Assembly (NCBI RefSeq): GCF_025452095.1
Contig: NZ_CP104877.1
Span: 2,046,001-2,110,000, forward strand
Direction of reading: 5' to 3'
Source: Paenarthrobacter sp. JL.01a
Lineage (GTDB): Bacteria > Actinomycetota > Actinomycetes > Actinomycetales > Micrococcaceae
Length of the DNA: 64,000 bases
Positions 19,177 to 27,148 of this stretch are shown here, one piece after another. The notes beneath the pieces were generated by a model, which ran no database searches, was not told the origin of the DNA, and saw only the letters and a list, made by a program, of their open reading frames with translations. Position 1 is the first letter of the stretch, and every line of letters starts with the position of its first letter. A program made the position numbers and the translations under genes.

Positions 19177-22100
19177 ATGGCGCCGCGAAGTTTTCTTCAA
19201 TGGCCGGTCGTCCGTCAGTTGAGTACGGGCGACCTCTTTGGCCGTGGACCGGCGGTGACGTCGGCCAAGACCAAGGCGATAACCCCCCGGACAGCTACTG
19301 CCGACCGCGTGGTGCAAAGCATCTGTCCGTATTGCGCCGTCGGGTGTGGACAGCGCGTGTACGTCAAAGACGAGAAAGTCATCCAGATTGAAGGCGATCC
19401 GGATTCGCCGATTTCCCGCGGCCGACTGTGTCCCAAAGGCTCAGCCAGTGAACAACTGGTCAACTCTCCCGGTCGCCAGACCAGGGTGCTCTACCGTGCA
19501 CCGAAGTCCAGCGAGTGGGAGCACCTGGACCTCGATACCGCCGTCGAAATGATCGCAGACAGGTTCATCGAGACACGCCGCCGGACGTGGCAACAACACG
19601 ATGACCAAGGCCGGCTGCTGCGCCGAACCATGGGCATAGCTTCGCTGGGCGGCGCGACCTTGGACAACGAGGAAAACTACCTCATCAAGAAGCTGTTCAC
19701 GGCTGCGGGGGCGGTGCAGGTCGAGAACCAGGCCCGCATATGACACTCCGCCACGGTTCCCAGTTTGGGAGCCTCATTTGGACGCGGCGGTGCTACGCAA
19801 TCGCTGCAGGACATGGCCAACGCTGACTGCATCGTTATCCAGGGTTCCAATATGGCCGAGTGCCATCCTGTCGGCTACCAGTGGGTGGCGGAGGCCAAGG
19901 CCCGTGGCGCCAAGGTCATCCACGTTGATCCAAGGTTTACGCGGACTTCCGCGGTCTCGGACAAGCACATTCCCATCCGGGCAGGCTCCGATGTTGTGCT
20001 CCTGGGCGCCCTGATCAACTACGTAATCTCCAACGACCTCTGGTTCAAGGAGTACGTCAGCGCCTACACCAATGCCGCCACGTTGGTGCACCACGATTAC
20101 CGCGACGCCGAGGATCTCGGCGGGTTGTTCTCGGGCTTCGATCCCGAGAGGGGCGCGTACGACACGTCCTCGTGGTCCTATTCCGAACGGGGCGAGGGCA
20201 CCATCGACGAACCGGGTCCCGGTTCCGAGCACGGCGCCGATGCTACCGCCCGGGCCGCCGGTCACGCCTACGGCAGTGGCGGCCCGCCCTTGGAGCACGC
20301 AGAGGTTGAGCGTGATGACACCCTGCAGGATCCGCGGACGGTCTTCCAGATCGTGAAGCGGCACTATACCCGGTACACGGCCGACATGGTGCAGGACATG
20401 TGCGGCATCAGCGTTGCGGACTTCGAGTACTTGGCCCGCGCCATCACGGAAAACTCGGGACGCGACCGGACCACGTGCTTCGCCTATGCCGTCGGTTGGA
20501 CACAGCATTCCCTGGGAGCCCAGTTCATCCGTGCCGCCGCCATCCTGCAACTGCTGCTGGGCAATATGGGGCGCCCCGGCGGTGGGATCATGGCCCTGCG
20601 TGGACATGCCAGCATCCAGGGCTCCACGGACATCCCCACCCTGTTCAACCTGCTTCCCGGTTATCTGCCAATGCCCAGTGCAGGCCGTCACGACACCCTC
20701 GATGAATATCTGGCAACCATCGGCTCGAAACAACAGAAGGGCTACTGGGCCAACGCGGACGCCTACACCATCAGCCTGCTCAAAGCGTGGTGGGGAGAGG
20801 CCGCGAACGCTGATAACGACTGGGCCTACGATTACCTGCCCCGGCTGACCGGAGCACACGGAACCTACGAGACCGTGATGGGCATGCTCGAGGACGAAGT
20901 GGAAGGCTACTTCGTGCTTGGACAGAATCCCGCAGTTGGCTCTGCCCATGGCCGGATGCAACGCCTGGCCATGGCGCATCTGAAGTGGATGGTGGTTCGA
21001 GACCTGAACCTCATTGAGTCGGCGACCTGGTGGAAGGACAGCCCCGAGATCGAATCCGGGGAGCTGCGGACCGAGGACATCGAAACAGAGGTGTTCTTCC
21101 TCCCGGCAGCAACACATGTGGAGAAGGCCGGGTCCTTCACGCAGACCCAGCGGCTGCTTCAGTGGCGGCACCAGGCCGTGGCGCCGCCAGGGGAGTGCCA
21201 AAGTGAGCTTCAGTTCTTCTTCGAGCTTGGCCAGCGGATCCGGGAAAAGCTTGCAGGATCCGACGACGAACGCGACCGGCCGCTGCTTGACCTCACCTGG
21301 GACTATTCCACGGACGAACACGGCGAACCGGACGCGGAGGCAGTACTGGCCGAGATCAACGGCCGCCACCTTGAGGGGCCCGAGGCCGGGAAGCCACTCT
21401 CCGCCTACACCGAACTTCGTGCCGACGGTTCTACGGCGGCAGGCTGCTGGATCTACACCGGCGTATACGCTGACGGCGTCAACCATGCCGCCAACCGCAA
21501 ACCGGGCCAAGAGCAGGGTCCCGCTGCCCCGGAATGGGGTTGGGCCTGGCCGGCGAACCGCAGGATCCTCTACAACCGGGCTTCGGCCGACCCTGCCGGT
21601 AAACCATGGAGCGAACGGAAGAAATACGTCTGGTGGGATCAGGAGCAGGGCAAATGGATCGGCGAGGACGTGCCCGACTTCCCGGTGGACCGTGCGCCGG
21701 GCAGCCATCCTGATCCTTCCGTCGGTGGCGCTGCAGCATTGAGCGGGGACGATCCCTTCATCATGCAGGCCGACGGCAAGGGCTGGCTGTTCGCGCCCAA
21801 GGGCCTCTTGGACGGCCCTCTGCCCACCCACTACGAGGCCCAGGAATCGCCCGTGGCCAATGCGCTCTACCCGCAGCAGCAAAACCCGGCCCGGCTGGTC
21901 TTCCCCCGCGCGGACAACCCGACTGCGCCGAGCGCCGGAACCAGTGGCGCGGACGTCTACCCTTACGTGTTCACGACGTACCGGCTTACCGAGCACCACA
22001 CGGCGGGCGGAATGAGCCGGTGGCTGCCGTACCTGTCCGAACTGCAGCCGGAAATGTTCTGCGAGGTCTCACCCGAATTGGCAGCTGAACGGGGACTTGA

Positions 22101-22497
22101 GCCTTACGGCTGGGCCACGATCATTTCGCCACGCTCCGCGATCGAGGCGAAGGTGCTGGTCACCGACCGGATGGCACCGTTGAAAGTCGGCGGCCATACC
22201 GTGCACCAGATCGGGCTGCCCTATCACTGGGGTGTCGGCAACAACGCCGTCGTCAGCGGTGACGCGGCCAATGACCTCCTTGGTGTGACCCTGGATCCCA
22301 ACGTCCAGATCCAGGAATCGAAGGTCGCTTCCTGCGACATCCGCCCGGGCCGCCGGCCACGTGGAGAGGAATTACTTGCCCTTGTTGCCGAGTATCGGGA
22401 GCGGGCCGGGGTGACCGTTGAGACCGGCAACGCAGCCGTCACAGCCCCGGCTGCCGAAGGCGTTGACCCTGCTACCGACCCGAAGTTGGAGGACTGA
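19177..22497 (+). CDS. fdhA: Formate dehydrogenase alpha subunit, selenocysteine-containing (UGA read-through)
   Basis: 1106 aa when the in-frame TGA at 19741-19743 is read as selenocysteine (residue 189). It oxidises formate to CO2 at a Mo/W-bis-MGD centre. N-terminal [4Fe-4S] site: SICPYCAVGCG... GRLCPKG. The Sec context is NQARI-U-HSATVPSLGASFGRGG, matching the family's ENQAR-x-U-H motif; frames on both sides align without a gap, and a SECIS-like hairpin follows. The C-terminus has the MGD-binding domain (TYRLTEHHTAGGMSRWLP... GLPYHWGVGNN). No twin-arginine signal is present, unlike E. coli FdnG, so it should face the cytoplasm. Start ATG 19177 is favoured over 19159 because MAPRSFLQWPVVRQL is the conserved-looking beginning. 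fdhB starts immediately after the stop. Confidence 0.93.
19755..19773 (+). promoter_or_regulatory. Bacterial SECIS-like hairpin after the fdhA UGA
   Basis: Starting 11 bases after the UGA, GGTTCCC (19755-19761) pairs with GGGAGCC (19767-19773) around the 5-base loop AGTTT. Seven base pairs, one G-U. The loop contains a GU pair near its start and lies ~19 bases from the UGA, within the distance known for E. coli fdhF SECIS elements, which bind the SelB C-terminal domain. Identified by eye only. Confidence 0.75.
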
Positions 22498-23508
22498 ATG
22501 GGCCAGTTGTCCGGACCGACCGACCCCACCACCGATGCCCACTGGGAGCACAACCATCCGCGCAAGGGGTTCTTCACCGATACCTCGATTTGCATCGGCT
22601 GCAAGGCCTGTGAAGTCGCTTGCAAGGAGTGGAACCACAATCCGCAGGACGGAAACCTAGAGCTGCTCGGTTCGTCCTATGACAACACTGGATCTCTCGG
22701 TGCCAGCACCTGGCGGCACGTCGCCTTCATCGAGCAGGGCCAGGAGCGAATCGTCGAAGCGCGGAATTCAGGCCGCGCGCTGGTCAACCTGGGGATGCCG
22801 CGCATCGGGCCTCCGACGCCAGTGGCGCCTGAAGACAGCGACCTCGCCGAGGCCGACACCACCCCGCCGGACACAGCAGATTTCCGATGGCTGATGTCCT
22901 CCGATGTGTGCAAGCACTGCACGCACGCCGGTTGCCTCGACGTCTGCCCCACCGGAGCTCTTTTCCGTACCGAATTCGGAACCGTGGTGGTACAGGACGA
23001 CGTCTGCAACGGCTGCGGAACCTGCGTGGCGGGGTGCCCTTTCGGAGTCATCGAGCGCCGAAGCGACGGCACGGTCAAAGTGGCCACAAGCAGGAATGAC
23101 CGGCACGACGAACATCCCGCGATACCGAATGTTGGAATCGCCCAGAAGTGCACCCTCTGTTACGACCGGCTGGTCGACGACGAGACGCCCGCGTGCGCAA
23201 AGGCCTGCCCGACGACGTCGATCAAGTTCGGCGACCACGACGACATGGTGGAGACGGGAAAGGTTCGCGTTGCCGAGCTGCACGCCAAAGGCCTGACGGA
23301 AGCCAGGCTGTATGGTGCGAACGAAAACGACGGGGTCGGCGGAACAGGATCGGTCTTCCTGCTGCTGGACGAACCTGAAGTCTATGGACTTCCGCCGGAC
23401 CCCCGGGTGCCGACAGCCGACCTGCCGAAAATGTACCGCAGGGCCGGAATGGCTGTAGCGGGTATGGCCGCGGCGGCTGCGCTGGCTTTCCTGGGAGGAC
23501 GCGCGTGA
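22498..23508 (+). CDS. fdhB: Formate dehydrogenase iron-sulfur (beta) subunit
   Basis: 336 aa; starts at the base after the fdhA stop. Four ferredoxin-type Cys clusters are visible: CIGCKACEVACKEW, CKHCTHAGCLDVCP, CNGCGTCVAGCP and CTLCYDRLVDDETPACAKACP, enough for four [4Fe-4S] centres that pass electrons from FdhA to the membrane subunit. A hydrophobic C-terminal segment (AGMAVAGMAAAAALAFLGG) could anchor it to the membrane as in FdnH. It overlaps the fdhC start by 4 bases. No signal peptide, matching a cytoplasm-facing enzyme. Confidence 0.93.
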   Translation: MGQLSGPTDPTTDAHWEHNHPRKGFFTDTSICIGCKACEVACKEWNHNPQDGNLELLGSSYDNTGSLGASTWRHVAFIEQGQERIVEARNSGRALVNLGMPRIGPPTPVAPEDSDLAEADTTPPDTADFRWLMSSDVCKHCTHAGCLDVCPTGALFRTEFGTVVVQDDVCNGCGTCVAGCPFGVIERRSDGTVKVATSRNDRHDEHPAIPNVGIAQKCTLCYDRLVDDETPACAKACPTTSIKFGDHDDMVETGKVRVAELHAKGLTEARLYGANENDGVGGTGSVFLLLDEPEVYGLPPDPRVPTADLPKMYRRAGMAVAGMAAAAALAFLGGRA

Positions 23509-24596
23509 CGCTCTCGGAGTTCGATAATGTGCGGCCGGCTGAGCCAGTCCGCCTTCGGCGACCGGACGGCATAGCAGGCACTCGCCGCCGCCGGGACGCA
23601 GGGGACGGCTCACGGGAAATGCCCATGGTTCCCGAAGCAGAGTTCGGCTCCTACTATGGCCGCCCCGTGGTCAAGCCGGCGCCTTGGGGTGAGGATGTTG
23701 CGCTCTATCTGTTCCTTGGCGGCGTCGCAGCTGGTTCGGCACTGCTTGGCCTCGGTGGGCAATTGACGGGACGCCCGACGCTGCGACGGAATGCGCGGTT
23801 GGGTTCCTTGGCAGCAGTGAGCGTGGGCGCAGTGGCGCTGGTGAGGGACCTGGGCAGGCCCGAGCGCTTCCTGAACATGCTGCGGACCTTCAAAGTGACC
23901 TCGCCGATGAGCGTTGGTTCCTGGATCCTCAGCGCGTTCAGCGCCGGAACGGCAGTCACGGCAGTGGCGGAGCTTGACCGGATGACGGGGTCAAAGCTGC
24001 CATTGGGTCCGTTGCGGAAGGTGCTGCAGGCAGTCGAGGGACCTGCCGGAATTGAGGCAGCAGTGTTTGCAGGTCCGTTGGCGGCGTACACGGCCGTCCT
24101 GCTGGGGGACACCGCCACACCTACGTGGAACGCCGCGCACGAGGAATTGCCGTTTGTCTTCGTGAGTTCGGCCTGCCTTGCCTCGGCTGGACTTGCCATG
24201 GTCACCACACCAGTACACGAGGCAGGTCCTGCCCGGAAACTCGCCGTACTGGGTGTACTGGGTGATGTGGCGGCAATGAAGGTGATGGAACGCCGGATGG
24301 ACCCGGTGGCTGCGGAGCCACTGCACCAGGGCAAAGCCGGGACCATGCTCAGATGGAGCGAGCGGCTGGCGGTTGCCGGGGGCCTTGGCGCATTGCTGGC
24401 AGGTCGCAACCGCGCGGTCGCGGCGGCTTCGGGGCTCGCGTTGCTGGCTGCCTCGGCCCTCACACGGTTCGGGGTATTCGAGGCCGGCATGGCCTCGGCA
24501 CGGGATCCGCGCTACACGATCGAACCTCAGAAGAAGCGGCTGGCTGCCCGCCGTGCTGCCGGCGTCACCAACGACGCCATCACTACCGGCAGCTGA
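23505..24596 (+). CDS. fdhC: NrfD/PsrC-type membrane subunit of formate dehydrogenase
   Basis: 363 aa starting at a GTG overlapping the fdhB stop. After a ~60-residue polar N-terminus (with SYYGRPVVKPAPWG) there are about eight hydrophobic helices, including LYLFLGGVAAGSALLGLGGQL and LVRDLGRPERFLNMLRTFKVTSPMSVGSWIL, the NrfD signature area. NrfD proteins bind quinone without heme, so electrons from formate would enter the menaquinone pool here. This differs from the cytochrome b gamma subunit of E. coli Fdn/Fdo. It converges on selD with 14 bases between stops. Confidence 0.85.
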   Translation: MTLSEFDNVRPAEPVRLRRPDGIAGTRRRRDAGDGSREMPMVPEAEFGSYYGRPVVKPAPWGEDVALYLFLGGVAAGSALLGLGGQLTGRPTLRRNARLGSLAAVSVGAVALVRDLGRPERFLNMLRTFKVTSPMSVGSWILSAFSAGTAVTAVAELDRMTGSKLPLGPLRKVLQAVEGPAGIEAAVFAGPLAAYTAVLLGDTATPTWNAAHEELPFVFVSSACLASAGLAMVTTPVHEAGPARKLAVLGVLGDVAAMKVMERRMDPVAAEPLHQGKAGTMLRWSERLAVAGGLGALLAGRNRAVAAASGLALLAASALTRFGVFEAGMASARDPRYTIEPQKKRLAARRAAGVTNDAITTGS

Positions 24597-24610
24597 AACA
24601 GCCGTCCGCC

Positions 24611-25636
24611 CTAACGGACCTCGATTCCCTGACCGGCCGTGGTGTGGCCAATGACCGGATATCCCGGGAGTTCACCGACCACCAACAGGCCGCCTGAGGT
24701 CTGGGCATCGGCCAGCAACAGCAGATCGTCCTCGGTGATGCCGGCCGCCGTCGCCACATGCGGCCGCACCCAATCGAGGTTCCGGCGGGTTCCTCCGGAG
24801 ACAAAGCCGTCACGCAGTGCTTCCAAGGCGCCATCGAGCAGTGGTACGGCCTTGAGGTCGATCACCGCGCCAACTTCTGAGGCGCGGACCATTTTGTGCA
24901 GGTGGCCCAGGAGGCCGAAACCGGTCACGTCCGTGGCGGCCCGAACGCCTGCGGCCACTGCCGCTTCCGAAGCCTCGCGGTTCAGGCCCGCCATCGTCTC
25001 GACCGCCTCGGCGAAAACCTCACCGGTCTTTTTGTGCCGGTTGTTCAGGAGTCCGACGCCGAGCGGCTTGGTCAGCGTAATGGGCAGCCCCGGCTGCGCC
25101 GCGTCGTTACGGAGCAGCCTGTCGGGATGAGCGACGCCGGTCACGGCCATGCCGTACTTCGGCTCAGGATCGTCAATGGAATGCCCGCCCAGCACTGGAC
25201 ACCCCGCCTGGGAAGCGACACTCAGGCCCCCGCGGAGTACCTCGGTCATCAGTTCCATCGGCAGCACGCCCCGGGGCCAGCCGACCAGGTTGATCGCCGT
25301 GACGGGTCGGCCTCCCATGGCATAGATATCGGAGAGGGCATTGGCGCCTGCAATCCGGCCCCAGTCGAAAGCATCGTTGACCACCGGGGTGAAGAAGTCC
25401 GCAGTGGAGAGAACTGCCAGGTCCTCGCGCACCAGGACCGCTGCCGCGTCGTCGCCACTGTCCAGCCCGACCAGGACCTCTGCGCCCGGTTGGCCGATCA
25501 GGCCGCGAACCACATCTTCAAGTTCTCCTGGAGGGATCTTGCAGGCGCAGCCCCCACCGTGCGCGTACTCGGTCAGACGGATTGCAGTCTCCGTGCCACC
25601 AGCGGGTTCGGTGATTGTTGCCTGGGTCTCATTCAC
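24611..25636 (-). CDS. selD: Selenide, water dikinase (selenophosphate synthetase)
   Basis: 341 aa from a GTG at 25636. The glycine-rich N-terminus with active-site Cys is EYAHGGGCACKIPPGELEDV: C30 corresponds to catalytic C17 of E. coli SelD and K33 to its K20, so this is the Cys form, not a selenoprotein. The ATP/Mg-binding region DDAAAVLVREDLAVLSTADFFTPVV and AIR-synthase-like LGGHSIDDPEPKYGMAVTGV follow. It makes selenophosphate from selenide and ATP for SelA. It is divergent from tRNA-Sec/selA with 44 bases between the starts, so the sel genes probably share a promoter region. Confidence 0.94.
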   Translation of the reverse strand: MNETQATITEPAGGTETAIRLTEYAHGGGCACKIPPGELEDVVRGLIGQPGAEVLVGLDSGDDAAAVLVREDLAVLSTADFFTPVVNDAFDWGRIAGANALSDIYAMGGRPVTAINLVGWPRGVLPMELMTEVLRGGLSVASQAGCPVLGGHSIDDPEPKYGMAVTGVAHPDRLLRNDAAQPGLPITLTKPLGVGLLNNRHKKTGEVFAEAVETMAGLNREASEAAVAAGVRAATDVTGFGLLGHLHKMVRASEVGAVIDLKAVPLLDGALEALRDGFVSGGTRRNLDWVRPHVATAAGITEDDLLLLADAQTSGGLLVVGELPGYPVIGHTTAGQGIEVR

Positions 25637-25680
25637 CCGTTCAGCCTAACCCCCGAAAACAACCTGCTATATTGAGGCGC

Positions 25681-25775
25681 GGTGGCGTCCGGGTCCTGGT
25701 GGGCCCCCCGGTCTTCAAAACCGGTGAGGCCGAGCATCTCGGCCTGGCGGGTTCGATTCCCGTCCGCCACCGCCA
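25681..25775 (+). tRNA. selC: tRNA-Sec (anticodon TCA)
   Basis: A 95-base tRNA with a long variable arm. The acceptor stem GGTGGCG pairs with CGCCACC (25765-25771); discriminator G and an encoded CCA (25773-25775) follow. The anticodon arm CCGGT-CTTCAAA-ACCGG holds TCA at 25715-25717, which decodes UGA. The T arm contains the GTTCGATTCC core. The extended variable arm (GAGGCCGAGCATCTCGGCCT region) and the T-rich anticodon loop match bacterial selenocysteine tRNA. It lies just before selA on the same strand and is probably processed from a shared transcript. Confidence 0.93.
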
Positions 25776-25813
25776 GGCACCGGCGTGCAGATGCCGCGAG
25801 ACGAGGAGGCGCT

Positions 25814-27145
25814 GTGGACAACGTAGATCCCCGCCGGCTGATTCCCCGCACCAATGACCTCCTGGCCCTGCCGGCCGTCCTCGAAGCCCGTACACGAATG
25901 GGCGGACACGTCATCCGCGGACTCGTCCGGGACCTCCAGGACCAGGCCCGGCGCGGCGACCTCCACCCCGCCCAAATTGAACCGGCTCTCCTGGCAGCCG
26001 TCGCTGACCACAGGGCGACAAGCCTTCGCCCTGTCCTGAATGCCACGGGCGTTATCGTCCATACGAACCTTGGCCGCGCACCCTTGTCCGCTGATGCGGT
26101 CGACGCCGTTGTTGGCGCCAGCGGCTACGTCGACGTGGAGATCGATCTTGCCAGTGGCGGCCGTTCCCGCCGCGGGGCGGGCGCAAGGGCCGCGTTGCTG
26201 CATGCCTGCCCTGCAGCCGAGGACGCCTTGGTGGTCAACAACGGAGCGGCCGCGCTGGTCCTGGCCACCACAGCCCTCGCCTCGGGTCGGGAGGTGGTGG
26301 TGAGCCGTGGGGAATTTGTGGAGATCGGCGCAGGCTTCCGTCTGTCCGACCTGATCGAGTCCACCGGCTCAAGGCTTCGCGAGGTGGGCACTACGAACAG
26401 GACCCACCTGCTCGACTACCAGAAGGCCCTTGGCCCCGACACCGGTTGTGTCCTCAAAGTCCACCCGAGCAACTTCCGGGTAGAGGGCTTCACCTTGTCG
26501 GTGGCGCTCGAGGAGCTCAGTCCTGTGACCAAGGCAAGCGGCGTACCGCTCGTGGCCGACCTCGGCAGCGGGCTGCTCGCTCCCGACCCCTACCTGCCCG
26601 ACGAACCCGATGTTTCCTCGGCTCTGGCGGGAGGGGCCGACGTCGTCATCGCCAGCGGTGACAAACTGCTGGGCGGCCCCCAGGCCGGTTTGCTCTTGGG
26701 GCGCAAGGAGATCATCGAACGCTTGGCCCGCCACCCCCTGGCCCGTGCCGTGCGCGCGGATAAACTCGCCCTGGCTGCCCTTGAGGCGACTCTTGCGGGC
26801 GGACCGCCACCGGTCGTCCAGGCACTGCATGCCGACGTCGGCCAGTTGCGTAGACGCACGGACGAACTGGCAGAAGCACTCGGTCTACCAGTCGTAGCCC
26901 ACGACGGCCGGGTTGGCGGTGGGGGTGCTCCCGGTGTTCCCTTGCCCGGGTGGGCGCTGCAACTTCCCGAGGATCTCGCGGTTCTTTTACGCACCGGAGA
27001 TCCGGCTGTCCTGCCGCGTGTCCACGATGGCTCGTGCCTCATTGACCTTCGCTGCGTTCCTGCTGCGGATGACCACCGGATCCTCGCTGTGGTGCAGCAC
27101 GCGCTGGCGCTCCGGGCGGGACGCTTTGCCGCCGGGGCGGGCTAA
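25814..27145 (+). CDS. selA: L-seryl-tRNA(Sec) selenium transferase
   Basis: 443 aa from GTG 25814, chosen for the GAGGAGG at 25803-25809; the open frame reaches into the tRNA gene and is not used there. PLP enzyme that converts Ser-tRNA(Sec) to Sec-tRNA(Sec) using selenophosphate, as a decamer in E. coli. Marks: RPVLNATGVIVHTNLGRAPL (N-terminal substrate site), DALVVNNGAAALVLATTAL, and the PLP Lys in SGDKLLGGPQAGLLLG (K284, equivalent to K295 of E. coli). It ends 3 bases before the selB GTG, so the two are translationally coupled. Confidence 0.95.
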   Translation: MDNVDPRRLIPRTNDLLALPAVLEARTRMGGHVIRGLVRDLQDQARRGDLHPAQIEPALLAAVADHRATSLRPVLNATGVIVHTNLGRAPLSADAVDAVVGASGYVDVEIDLASGGRSRRGAGARAALLHACPAAEDALVVNNGAAALVLATTALASGREVVVSRGEFVEIGAGFRLSDLIESTGSRLREVGTTNRTHLLDYQKALGPDTGCVLKVHPSNFRVEGFTLSVALEELSPVTKASGVPLVADLGSGLLAPDPYLPDEPDVSSALAGGADVVIASGDKLLGGPQAGLLLGRKEIIERLARHPLARAVRADKLALAALEATLAGGPPPVVQALHADVGQLRRRTDELAEALGLPVVAHDGRVGGGGAPGVPLPGWALQLPEDLAVLLRTGDPAVLPRVHDGSCLIDLRCVPAADDHRILAVVQHALALRAGRFAAGAG

Positions 27146-27148
27146 GCA

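Noticed and set aside
19159-19743. fdhA read as two broken genes (pseudogene)
   Set aside because: The TGA lies at the known Sec position, frames match on both sides and the Sec machinery is next door.
19774-21999. 741-codon open frame on the minus strand inside fdhA
   Set aside because: It is a GC-driven antisense shadow of fdhA; no domain motif, no ribosome site, and it overlaps a strongly conserved gene.
25682-25813. N-terminal extension of selA through the tRNA gene
   Set aside because: It is tRNA sequence; a strong ribosome site precedes GTG 25814, where SelA homology starts.
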